Assembly: GCA_050256015.1 (NCBI GenBank)
Contig: JBFWIL010000041.1
Span: forward strand, 1 to 14,490
DNA from: JBFWIL01 sp050256015
GTDB lineage: Bacteria > Bacteroidota > Bacteroidia > Bacteroidales > Prolixibacteraceae
DNA: 14,490 nucleotides
Direction of reading: 5' to 3'
Positions within the stretch are counted from its first letter, which is position 1, and every line of letters starts with the position of its first letter. A model generated the notes under the pieces. The model saw only the letters and a list, made by a program, of their open reading frames with translations, searched no databases and was not told where the DNA came from. The position numbers and the translations under genes are program-made. This document shows positions 6,561 to 13,890 of the stretch, piece by piece.

Positions 6561-6663
6561 CATGAATGCCGGTTCACTTTCCACGGGGAAAAAAGCCGGA
6601 CCAAATCGTTAAAAACGCAATAAAAACCGCGAATGCGACCCATAAATAATTAACAAACAGAAC

Positions 6664-7269
6664 ATGAAGATCGAAAAACTGGATTATAACAAACAGGGGG
6701 GACTGATCCCTGCAATTATACAGGACCATACCACCGGAAAAGTGCTGATGCTGGGCTACATGAACGAAGAAGCCCTGGCCAGAACAAAGGAGACAGGCAA
6801 AGTTACTTTTTACAGCCGCAGCAAACAACGGCTGTGGACCAAAGGCGAGGAAAGCGGAAATTTTCTTCATCTGGTCAGCCTGGCTGCCGACTGCGACAGG
6901 GACAGCCTGCTTGTTCAGGTCAATCCCGCCGGACCGGTTTGTCATACCGGCAGCGACACCTGCTGGAACGAAAACAACCGGGCCGACGATCTGCTTTTCC
7001 TGAAATACCTGCAAGATTTTATTGACCGGCGCAAAAAAGAAATGCCTGAAGGTTCCTATACCACTTCCCTGTTCCGAAAGGGAACACGAAAAATCACGCA
7101 AAAAGTCGGTGAAGAAGCCGTGGAAACCATTATCGGAGCCATGGCCAACGATGACGAGAACTTCCTCTATGAAGGAGCCGACCTGATGTATCACCTGATT
7201 GTGCTGCTGAGCCACAAAGGGTACCGGATTGAAGACCTGGCCCGGGAACTGAAAAAAAGACATCAGTAA
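6664..7269 (+). CDS. hisI: Bifunctional phosphoribosyl-AMP cyclohydrolase / phosphoribosyl-ATP pyrophosphatase
   Basis: This fusion, often called HisIE, carries out steps 2 and 3 of the pathway: pyrophosphate removal from PR-ATP (C-terminal HisE domain) and opening of the adenine ring of PR-AMP (N-terminal HisI domain). HisI covers about residues 1-108: RLWTKGEESGN (56-66), then the metal site with D76, C77, D78 and D80 in ADCDRDS and the cysteines C93 and C100 in VCHTGSDTC. HisE covers about 113-201, with KVGEEAVETIIGA (147-159) and EGADLMYHLIVLL (170-182), the acidic helices that bind Mg. The 201 residues match the usual fused length. It closes the his cluster; a 119-base gap with a promoter-like sequence separates it from hisF. 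Confidence 0.97.
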   Translation: MKIEKLDYNKQGGLIPAIIQDHTTGKVLMLGYMNEEALARTKETGKVTFYSRSKQRLWTKGEESGNFLHLVSLAADCDRDSLLVQVNPAGPVCHTGSDTCWNENNRADDLLFLKYLQDFIDRRKKEMPEGSYTTSLFRKGTRKITQKVGEEAVETIIGAMANDDENFLYEGADLMYHLIVLLSHKGYRIEDLARELKKRHQ

Positions 7270-7287
7270 GCCGGTTCAACAGCCGGC
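7270..7287 (+). terminator. Weak hairpin after hisIE
   Basis: GCCGG (7270-7274) can pair with CCGGC (7283-7287) directly after the hisIE stop, followed by CGGTTCTTC, only mildly T-rich. The stem is short, so this is a tentative end for the histidine transcript. Confidence 0.25.
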
Positions 7288-7397
7288 CGGTTCTTCATCC
7301 CTTTATGCCGACAGCAATTGTCCCGTATGCCGGGAACTCCCTTGTTAAGTTATGGTCAAGAATAAAAGAGATACGGATCAGGCTGGGAAATTAAACG

Positions 7398-7405
7398 TAT
7401 CTTTG
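7398..7405 (+). promoter_or_regulatory. -7 box (TATCTTTG) for typA
   Basis: TATCTTTG matches the Bacteroidota -7 consensus TAnnTTTG exactly and lies 23 bases before the typA ATG, in the intergenic gap after the his cluster. No good TTTG is seen at the -33 position. A Shine-Dalgarno-like GGGGAG (7416-7421), 7 bases before the ATG, supports the start at 7429 and is stronger than at most genes here. Confidence 0.55.
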
Positions 7406-7428
7406 CGCTCCAACTGGGGAGAACATAT

Positions 7429-9231
7429 ATGCAAAAGATCAGGAACATTGCCATTATTGCGCACGTCGACCACGGAAAAACCACGCTGGTAGACAAGATG
7501 ATATACTACTGTCACATTCTGAAAGACCATGAAAAGAAGCAGGAACTTATTCTCGACAACAATGATCTGGAAAGAGAAAGGGGCATCACCATCCTGGCCA
7601 AGAATGTGTCGGTAACCTACAAAGGAGTTAAAATAAACATTATTGATACACCCGGGCACGCCGACTTTGGAGGAGAAGTGGAACGGGTACTGAACATGGC
7701 CGATGGCGTACTGCTGCTGGCTGATGCCTTTGAGGGCACCATGCCCCAAACCCGTTTTGTGCTGTCCAAGGCGCTTGCTCTCGGGTTGAAACCTATCGTG
7801 GTGATCAACAAGGTGGATAAACCCAACTGCCGTCCGGAAGAAGTGCACGAACAGGTGTTCGACCTGATGTTCAGTCTGGATGCCACCGAAGAACAGCTGG
7901 ACTTCCCCACCATTTACGGCTCTGCGAAAGAAGGATGGATGACTCCGGACCTGAGCCTGCGGACCGACTCCATTGCTCCGCTGCTTGATGCCATACTCCA
8001 ACATATTCCCGCTCCGAAAGACCATCCGGGTACCCCCCAGATGCTGATCACCTCGCTCGACTATTCCGCCTATGTAGGACGGATTGCCATCGGCCGGGTA
8101 CACCGTGGCGAATTAAGGGAAGGCCAGATGGTGGCCCTGGCGAAACGCGACGGATCTGTAAAAAAGAACCGGATTCGTGAGCTGCATACCTTTAACGGTC
8201 TGGGCCGGCAAAAAATGAACTGCGTAAAAAACGGCGACATCTGCGCACTGGTGGGCATTGATGGCTTTGAGATCGGTGATTCCATATGCGACCCCGACAA
8301 GCCTGAACCGCTCGATCCCATTGCCGTGGACGAGCCCACCATGAGCATGGTTTTTACCATCAACGATTCCCCCTTCTTTGGCAAGGAAGGCAAATACGTC
8401 ACCTCCCGTCACCTCAGGGAACGTCTCGAAAAAGAACTGGAAAAAAACCTGGCCCTGCGCGTTATCCCCGGTGAATCGTCCGATACGTTCACTGTTTATG
8501 GAAGGGGGGTCCTGCACCTTTCCATCCTGATCGAGACCATGCGCAGAGAAGGCTACGAATTGCAGGTCGGACAGCCCAAGGTCCTGTTCCGGGAAATCGG
8601 AGGCATCAAATGTGAACCGATTGAGGAAATGCATATCGATGTACCTGATGAATATTCGGGCAAAGTGGTCGAAATGGTTACTGTACGTAAGGGGGAAATG
8701 CAAAATATGGAACGAAAGGGAGACCGCATTCATCTGGAATTCCGGATCCCCTCCCGAGGAATTATCGGGCTGCGCACCAACATGCTGACCGCCACTGCCG
8801 GGGAGGCCGTCATGACCCACCGTTTCATGGAATACCAGCCCCTGAAGGGGGAAATTGAAGGACGCAAGAACGGATCGCTAATCGCCAAAGAACCGGGAAC
8901 AGCCTTTGCCTATGCGCTGAACAAGTTACAGGACCGGGGCCGGTTCTTCATCGTACCCGGAGACGAGGTTTACGAAGGAATGGTCGTGGGAGAAAACACC
9001 CGTGCTGACGATATCACCATCAATGTCACCCAGTCCAAAAAGCTGACCAACATGCGGGCATCCGGTTCGGACGACAAAGTCAAGCTGGCCCCGCCCCTGT
9101 TGTTTAGTCTGGAAGAAGCCCTGGAGTACATCAATCAGGACGAATATCTGGAAGTTACCCCCAGAGCGTTCCGGATGCGGAAAATCCTGCTTCGGGAAGT
9201 CGAACGCAAACGGGGAAGCAAGATTAGCTAA
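7429..9231 (+). CDS. typA: Ribosome-associated translational GTPase TypA/BipA
   Basis: TypA (BipA) is an EF-G-like GTPase that binds the ribosome and helps 50S assembly and stress adaptation, especially in the cold. The 600 residues match the family. All five G motifs are present: G1 AHVDHGKT (11-18), G2 RGITI (51-55), G3 DTPGH (73-77), G4 NKVD (127-130) and G5 GSAK (164-167). Downstream follow the beta-barrel domain (about 200-300), the EF-G III/V-like domains (about 300-480, including SRGIIGLRTNMLT) and the family-specific C-terminal domain with GMVVGENTRADDITINVTQSK split across about residues 515-535. The motif GRGVLHLSILIETMRREG before it is diagnostic. It appears to be a single-gene transcript with its own promoter box, and is unrelated in function to the his genes upstream. 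Confidence 0.98.
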   Translation: MQKIRNIAIIAHVDHGKTTLVDKMIYYCHILKDHEKKQELILDNNDLERERGITILAKNVSVTYKGVKINIIDTPGHADFGGEVERVLNMADGVLLLADAFEGTMPQTRFVLSKALALGLKPIVVINKVDKPNCRPEEVHEQVFDLMFSLDATEEQLDFPTIYGSAKEGWMTPDLSLRTDSIAPLLDAILQHIPAPKDHPGTPQMLITSLDYSAYVGRIAIGRVHRGELREGQMVALAKRDGSVKKNRIRELHTFNGLGRQKMNCVKNGDICALVGIDGFEIGDSICDPDKPEPLDPIAVDEPTMSMVFTINDSPFFGKEGKYVTSRHLRERLEKELEKNLALRVIPGESSDTFTVYGRGVLHLSILIETMRREGYELQVGQPKVLFREIGGIKCEPIEEMHIDVPDEYSGKVVEMVTVRKGEMQNMERKGDRIHLEFRIPSRGIIGLRTNMLTATAGEAVMTHRFMEYQPLKGEIEGRKNGSLIAKEPGTAFAYALNKLQDRGRFFIVPGDEVYEGMVVGENTRADDITINVTQSKKLTNMRASGSDDKVKLAPPLLFSLEEALEYINQDEYLEVTPRAFRMRKILLREVERKRGSKIS

Positions 9232-9237
9232 AGCCGG

Positions 9238-9262
9238 GTTTTAGGTTGTTAAACATTTTTTT
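9238..9262 (+). terminator. Weak stem plus T-run after typA
   Basis: GTTT (9238-9241) and AAAC (9251-9254) can pair around a 9-base loop, followed almost at once by seven Ts (9256-9262). The stem is weak, but stem plus T-tract just after the typA stop is suggestive of an intrinsic terminator. Confidence 0.3.
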
Positions 9263-9326
9263 AGTACCCGATTTATCGTAACTTTTTCTGGTTATTCAGG
9301 ATTAGCGTAACCAAAAGTCAGAATGT

Positions 9327-10046
9327 ATGGAAACAAAAAAAATTTGCTCCATGGCAAATGCGACCATCCTGGCGAGCCAGAAAATAGTTCAATCGTTTAA
9401 CGAAAACATCTTCGAACTCTCACGGATCCGCACCGACTGGACGCCTGCATATGCCAGGCAGCTCAGGGAGCGGATTGCCTCAGCAAAAGTGGCTTTCCTG
9501 CCGCATGAAACCTGTTGTAAACACGTTGGCAAGCAGCAGCATATCCATGAGCTCATGATCTCTTCCCTGAAGAGCATCAGTCTCTTGCGCGAGCTGATCA
9601 AAGTCGAATTTCGTGATGAGCCAAGATTTCAGAAACAGGTGTTCGAAGAACTCGGATACAATGACCTTTACAGTGAAGCAAAAAACGGAGATTACCGGAG
9701 CCTGTTTTACCTTGTGGAGACTTTTCACCGGAATATGAGTCCTTCCATCCGGGAGAAACTGATCAGCCGGACCATACCTATCTCCCTGGTTGACCGAGTT
9801 ATTGCCTTCTATCCGGAGATGAAAGATTTCAAAGATTGTTTTGACCTGATCAACGGGTCCATGAACTTACCGCAAGAGGGAAAAGACGAACTCAACCGGA
9901 TTTTTGCAGAAATCAAGGACATCTGCAGGGTGGTCTCCACCCACTACCTGCTTGACCCGATAAAGCGCGATCAGTTCTGCCTGTTTCGGGTGATGCACGG
10001 ACTAAACCACTCCCTCCCCGAAACAATCCATGAGCAGATACAATAA
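9327..10046 (+). CDS. Uncharacterised helical protein, 239 aa
   Basis: I do not recognise a named domain. The protein is soluble, has no signal peptide or membrane segment, and is rich in charged, amphipathic stretches that suggest an all-helical fold. The stretch from about 95 to 225 (RDEPRFQKQVFEELGYNDLY, then a segment ending in NMSPSIREKLISR) resembles small helical proteins that I have seen in Bacteroidales, always hypothetical; this is recall, not a search. An N-terminal stretch, WTPAYARQLRERI (38-50), also fits that impression. A cluster H60-x2-C63-C64-x-H66 followed by H72 and H74 could bind a metal, which is only inference. The start at 9327 is the first ATG of the frame; a second ATG at residue 9 (MANATILASQ) is equally plausible. 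It faces the DUF4494 gene tail to tail. Confidence 0.8.
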   Translation: METKKICSMANATILASQKIVQSFNENIFELSRIRTDWTPAYARQLRERIASAKVAFLPHETCCKHVGKQQHIHELMISSLKSISLLRELIKVEFRDEPRFQKQVFEELGYNDLYSEAKNGDYRSLFYLVETFHRNMSPSIREKLISRTIPISLVDRVIAFYPEMKDFKDCFDLINGSMNLPQEGKDELNRIFAEIKDICRVVSTHYLLDPIKRDQFCLFRVMHGLNHSLPETIHEQIQ

Positions 10047-10071
10047 GTTTCACTGAGGCCGGTGAAACTTA
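10044..10071. terminator. Bidirectional terminator-like hairpin between convergent genes
   Basis: TAAGTTTCAC (10044-10053) is the perfect reverse complement of GTGAAACTTA (10062-10071), with an 8-base loop. The stop codon of the upstream gene forms the first three bases of the stem. The hairpin sits in the 54-base gap between two genes that converge, so it could stop transcripts from both sides. It lacks long T-runs. Confidence 0.55.
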
Positions 10072-10100
10072 CCCGGCTGCAGTATTATCCGTCTTCAGTG

Positions 10101-10664
10101 TCAAGGAGCTTCGAAATTCTCCCCCGACCCGCTATCCGTAACGGATTCTTCAGAAAATCCAGCTCTTTCTCCTGTCGGGGAAGGGGCCGGATCAGTTCCC
10201 TCTTTCAAGGGCTTCAGGTTTGGCGGAACCGTTTCATCCTGGAAATAGGGAAACACATCTGCAATATTGCTCATGCTCATGGCCGTAATGTGATAAGGCA
10301 CCAAAATATAAGATAATCCCTCTTCCAGCCTTTGTAAAGCTTCCTTAAAATCATCGGCCGCAACCAGAAAATAATTGTTCACCTTTTTTTCCTTTCCGGC
10401 TTTCTCGTCAACGGTCACAATGCCGATCCGCGCCTTATACCAGTATTCTCCCTGCTCTGCCGGAAGAATTTCGATGATGTTTGACTTTTTAATGTTGTCC
10501 ACCTGAAACTCTCCCCGTACAATCTGCTGCATCTGCCGGATAATCCTTGCTTCTGCATCCGTAAACGATACGGCATCCACCAGATACGATTCGTTTGCCT
10601 TTCTTTCCCGGCCGTCCGGATCGACTTTGACATATTTTACCTTGACTTCAAACCAGGTCTGCAT
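10101..10664 (-). CDS. DUF4494 family protein
   Basis: This matches the DUF4494 family of Bacteroidota, whose function is unknown. The family core is visible: N-terminal MQTWFEVKVKY, then ESYLVDAVSFTDAEARI (25-41), GEFQVDNIKKS (51-61), YWYKARIGIVTVDEKAG and a closing IADVFPYF around residues 133-140. No signal peptide or membrane segment is seen, so it is likely cytoplasmic. After the core the protein carries a tail of about 45 residues rich in P, S, E and G (PPNLKPLKEGTDPAPSPTGE and onward) that I do not expect in the family and that looks disordered. The gene is on the opposite strand to its neighbours and diverges from pntAA, with a good -7 box 25 bases upstream. Confidence 0.9.
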   Translation of the reverse strand: MQTWFEVKVKYVKVDPDGRERKANESYLVDAVSFTDAEARIIRQMQQIVRGEFQVDNIKKSNIIEILPAEQGEYWYKARIGIVTVDEKAGKEKKVNNYFLVAADDFKEALQRLEEGLSYILVPYHITAMSMSNIADVFPYFQDETVPPNLKPLKEGTDPAPSPTGERAGFSEESVTDSGSGENFEAP

Positions 10665-10688
10665 AACTGCTCATTTTGAATTAAACTG

Positions 10689-10696
10689 CAAAGATA
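10689..10696 (-). promoter_or_regulatory. -7 box (TATCTTTG) for the DUF4494 gene
   Basis: On the minus strand this reads TATCTTTG, an exact TAnnTTTG match, 24 bases upstream of the ATG of the DUF4494 gene. No -33 TTTG is seen at the usual spacing. The remaining divergent region up to pntAA (10697-10859) contains a small TTGCC-ttc-GGCAA hairpin but no clear + strand promoter. Confidence 0.5.
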
Positions 10697-10859
10697 TTTT
10701 CTTCAGCGGGCTGCAGCGACTTTTTTCGGAAATAGTTTTTCACAATCAGCAGAAATTAAATCGTCCGGGAAGCCGGCTGTCCATATCCACGTGCTATTTT
10801 ATTGCCTTCGGCAAAAACACTTTCTGCTCTTGAGTGTTAATAAGTAAAAATTCAGACTT

Positions 10860-11975
10860 ATGATTATTGGACTTCTGAAAGACACTGCCCCGGAATGCAG
10901 GACAGCTCTTTTGCCGGAACATATCAGGCTCCTGCGCAACCGGCAAGCAGAAGTGCTGGTTGAAAAAGATGCCGGCAGTCTGGCTTTCGCAACCGACACT
11001 GACTATACAAAAGCCGGTGCCCGGGTGGTTTCCCGTGAAGAAGTACTGGACCGGGCCCACCTGCTGGTTCAGACGGCCGCCCCCAGCGAAGCCCTCATCA
11101 ACAGGCTTAAACCAGAACAGATTTGGCTCAGCGAATACAAACCCCTGTGGAACAAAAAGCTGGTCAGACAATTTCAAAAAAAGAGACTGACCAGTTTCAG
11201 CATTGACGCCATACCACGGACTACACGCGCCCAGGCGATGGATGTTCTATCGTCCATGGCTTCGGTCGCCGGCTACAAGGCCGTAGTGGAGGCTGCCGGA
11301 CATCTGCCCTCCTTTTTCCCCATGTTCATGTCTGCCGCAGGAACCATCCGTCCGGCCAACGTACTGGTGCTGGGTGCCGGGGTTGCCGGCCTGCAGGCCA
11401 TTGCCATTGCCCGGAAGCTGGGAGCCCAGGTTGAAGTTTTCGATGTACGGTCGGCCGTAAAGGAAGAAGTAATAAGCCTGGGCGCACGTTTTGTGGAAGT
11501 GGAAGGAGCCCTTGAAGATACCGCAGCCGGAGGCTATGCCGTTGAACAAACAGAGGAATACAAAAAACGGCAGCAGGAAGCCATCAATCAACATGCCGCC
11601 AAAGCCAACGTAATTATCTGCACGGCCCAGATTCCCGGGAAAACGGCACCAGTGCTGATTTCCGCTAAAGTAGTGGCCAGCATGCAACCCGGTTCAGTCA
11701 TCGTTGATCTGGCCTCCTCAACCGGAGGAAACTGCGAGCTTTCCGAAGACAACAAGACCGTAATTAAACACGGGGTTACCATTACCGGCCAATCCAACTA
11801 TCCGTCACAAATGCCCAAAGATGCCAGCCGGATGTTCGGTAAGAACACCACCAACTTTCTGGAACTGCTCATCGCAGAAGACGGCAGCCTGAAACTCAAC
11901 TTTGAAGACGAGATTGTCAGAGGTACCTGCATCACCCACCAGGGACAACTACAGAGCGAACTTATCAAATTGTAA
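10860..11975 (+). CDS. pntAA: NAD(P) transhydrogenase subunit alpha part 1 (NAD-binding domain I)
   Basis: This is the soluble NAD(H)-binding component (dI) of the proton-translocating transhydrogenase, which transfers hydride from NADH to NADP+ at the cytoplasmic face of the inner membrane. The 371 residues match the three-subunit form known from Rhodospirillum rubrum. The RQD loop residues are present with the correct spacing: R120, Q125 and D128 in PRTTRAQAMD. The Rossmann motif is VLGAGVAGLQA (170-180), followed by D195 in VFDVR, which holds the adenosine ribose. The mobile-loop region around EEYKKRQQE and the closing TGQSNYPSQMP also fit. The related alanine dehydrogenase is excluded by the RQD loop and by the downstream pntAB and pntB genes. 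It is followed after 11 bases by pntAB. Confidence 0.96.
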   Translation: MIIGLLKDTAPECRTALLPEHIRLLRNRQAEVLVEKDAGSLAFATDTDYTKAGARVVSREEVLDRAHLLVQTAAPSEALINRLKPEQIWLSEYKPLWNKKLVRQFQKKRLTSFSIDAIPRTTRAQAMDVLSSMASVAGYKAVVEAAGHLPSFFPMFMSAAGTIRPANVLVLGAGVAGLQAIAIARKLGAQVEVFDVRSAVKEEVISLGARFVEVEGALEDTAAGGYAVEQTEEYKKRQQEAINQHAAKANVIICTAQIPGKTAPVLISAKVVASMQPGSVIVDLASSTGGNCELSEDNKTVIKHGVTITGQSNYPSQMPKDASRMFGKNTTNFLELLIAEDGSLKLNFEDEIVRGTCITHQGQLQSELIKL

Positions 11976-11986
11976 TCAAATTAACC

Positions 11987-12313
11987 ATGGAACAGCTACT
12001 GCAGTATTTTTATACCAACGAGGAAGCGATCTTCATTATTGCACTTTCAGTATTTCTTGGCATTGAAGTGATTTCCAACGTACCTTCGGTACTCCACACC
12101 CCTCTTATGTCAGGAGCCAACGCCATCAGCGGGGTTATTCTCATCGGAGGAATCATCCTGGTGGGACATGCAGACACCGGCCGGCTTTCGATCGACCTGA
12201 TTCTTGGGATCCTAGCCGTCATCTTCGGCACGCTCAATGTAGCGGGGGGCTTTACTGTTACCGACCGGATGCTGGAAATGTTTAAAAAGAAAAAAACAGG
12301 AAGGACATCATGA
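11987..12313 (+). CDS. pntAB: NAD(P) transhydrogenase subunit alpha part 2 (membrane domain)
   Basis: This is the small membrane subunit, which forms part of the proton channel (dII) with PntB. The 108 residues contain three hydrophobic helices, at about 14-32, 44-61 and 69-88, and end in a lysine-rich cytoplasmic tail. The signature VLHTPLMSGANAISG (35-49) is characteristic; H37 in it is the conserved channel-region histidine. In E. coli this domain is fused to the C terminus of PntA; here it is a separate gene. Its stop codon overlaps the pntB start by 4 bases. Confidence 0.95.
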   Translation: MEQLLQYFYTNEEAIFIIALSVFLGIEVISNVPSVLHTPLMSGANAISGVILIGGIILVGHADTGRLSIDLILGILAVIFGTLNVAGGFTVTDRMLEMFKKKKTGRTS

Positions 12314-13752
12314 ATCAGCTAAGTGAATTACTGAACGGACCGCCGGCCACGACAGGCGATGCCATCCTGGAACTGAGTTATCTGCTCGCAGCTCTGCTTT
12401 TCGTATTCGGACTGAAACGGCTAAGTCACCCGGAAACAGCAAAAAAAGGAAACTTCTTTGCAGCCTCGGGCATGGTGCTGGCCATGATCACCACACTGCT
12501 CCTCCATAAAAACGAAGCCGGACATGGAATTCCCCTGACCAACACCGTCATCATCCTGTCTTCCATCGGGGTGGGAACAATTGCCGGCTGTATCATGGCC
12601 CGCCGGGTAAAGATGACAGCCATGCCCCAGCTGGTATCCTTCTTCAACGCTACGGGAGGTGCCGCCTCCATGCTGGTGGCCCTGCTGGAATTCCCGAATG
12701 CAGACATAAGTCAACCGGCTTCTATGCTGGTGACCTTGCTTGGACTGGTGATCGGGGCTATCGCCTTCAGCGGCAGCCTGATTGCCTACGGAAAGCTGGA
12801 CGGGAAGCTGGGAGACATCCGCTCTTCGGCCATGACCTGGGTAAACCTGTCCCTGCTGGGGCTGACCGTGGGGCTGACCGTGTACATGCTGGTCAGCGGA
12901 AAAACTCCGGAACAGCTTGACCGGACACTTTACCTGCTGAGCACCCTGGCCCTGCTCTATGGCATTCTTTTTGTCATGCCCATCGGCGGGGCAGACATGC
13001 CCGTGGTGATCTCCCTGCTAAACAGTCTGACCGGTATTGCCGCCTCTATGGCCGGATTTATCTACAACAACCAGGCTATGATCCTGGGCGGAATCCTGGT
13101 GGGAGCCGCAGGGACCATCCTCACCGTGCTGATGTGTAAGGCCATGAACCGATCCCTGCTCAACGTTATAGTCGGGGCCTTTGGCCGTCCGGCGGGGCAT
13201 GCAGCCGGCAAGGAAGGCGGCGAAATGAAAACGGCCACACTCAGCGATGCCGCCATCCTGCTCAGCTATTCCAAGAACGTGGTCATCGTCCCGGGGTACG
13301 GGCTGGCCGTAGCCCAGGCCCAGCATGCCTGTCGAGAGCTGGACACTCTGCTTTCGGGGCGGGGAGTCAACGTGCGCTATGCCATCCACCCCGTGGCCGG
13401 ACGCATGCCCGGACACATGAACGTGCTGCTGGCCGAAGCAGACGTGCCCTACAGTCAGCTGGTAGAAATGGAGGCCATCAACCCCGATATGCCCAATACC
13501 GACGTGGTACTGGTCATCGGAGCCAATGATGTAGTCAATCCTGCCGCCATCACCGATCCTTCCAGCCCGATTGCCGGTATGCCCATCATCAGGGCCTTTG
13601 AAGCCAAAAACATCCTGGTTATGAAACGCGGAAGGGGGAAAGGTTACGCCGGAATTGAGAACGAGCTTTTTGTCGGAGAAAAAACCCGTCTGCTGTTCGG
13701 AAATGCCAGGGACAGTCTGCAGAAACTGATAAGCGAGATAAAAAACCTGTAA
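12310..13752 (+). CDS. pntB: NAD(P) transhydrogenase subunit beta
   Basis: PntB supplies most of the proton channel and the NADP(H)-binding domain III. The 480 residues have about nine hydrophobic segments between 17 and 280, with MPQLVSFFNATGG (105-117) and IGGADMPVVISLLNS (225-239) as family landmarks. The hydrophilic domain III begins near 310 and holds the NADP fingerprint PGYGLAVAQAQ (328-338), VAGRMPGHMNVLLAEA (362-377), GANDVVNPAA (404-413) and KRGRGKGYAGIEN (439-451). From memory of E. coli PntB, the proton-path residue His91 aligns with Asn113 here. The ATG overlaps the pntAB stop (ATGA), and an AGGAAGG lies just upstream. Together the three genes provide NADPH for biosynthesis. Confidence 0.97.
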   Translation: MNQLSELLNGPPATTGDAILELSYLLAALLFVFGLKRLSHPETAKKGNFFAASGMVLAMITTLLLHKNEAGHGIPLTNTVIILSSIGVGTIAGCIMARRVKMTAMPQLVSFFNATGGAASMLVALLEFPNADISQPASMLVTLLGLVIGAIAFSGSLIAYGKLDGKLGDIRSSAMTWVNLSLLGLTVGLTVYMLVSGKTPEQLDRTLYLLSTLALLYGILFVMPIGGADMPVVISLLNSLTGIAASMAGFIYNNQAMILGGILVGAAGTILTVLMCKAMNRSLLNVIVGAFGRPAGHAAGKEGGEMKTATLSDAAILLSYSKNVVIVPGYGLAVAQAQHACRELDTLLSGRGVNVRYAIHPVAGRMPGHMNVLLAEADVPYSQLVEMEAINPDMPNTDVVLVIGANDVVNPAAITDPSSPIAGMPIIRAFEAKNILVMKRGRGKGYAGIENELFVGEKTRLLFGNARDSLQKLISEIKNL

Positions 13753-13815
13753 ATACGACAGCCCGTTAAGGTGCAGTTTGCATGCAGCAATAAGAAGATT
13801 ACAAAACTTCCGGTG

Positions 13816-13823
13816 TATATTTG
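13816..13823 (+). promoter_or_regulatory. -7 box (TATATTTG) for the DUF1460 gene
   Basis: TATATTTG is an exact match to TAnnTTTG, located 67 bases before the start codon of the downstream gene and outside any reading frame. No TTTG is found 19 bases upstream. The position implies a leader of roughly 60 bases. Confidence 0.5.
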
Positions 13824-13890
13824 TATCCTGCAAAAAGGAATCCGCATTTAACCTGAATGCTTGCGTAAAGGATAAACAAAAGACTTGACC

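Noticed and set aside
6612..6630. Possible third, inverted copy of the 59-bp element before hisIE
   Set aside because: Only AACGCAATaAAA matches copy 2 in reverse complement (11 of 12), in AT-rich DNA; the rest does not align.
10062..10833. Plus-strand frames overlapping the DUF4494 gene and its upstream region
   Set aside because: They are antisense to a recognised gene or span its promoter, and lack family similarity.
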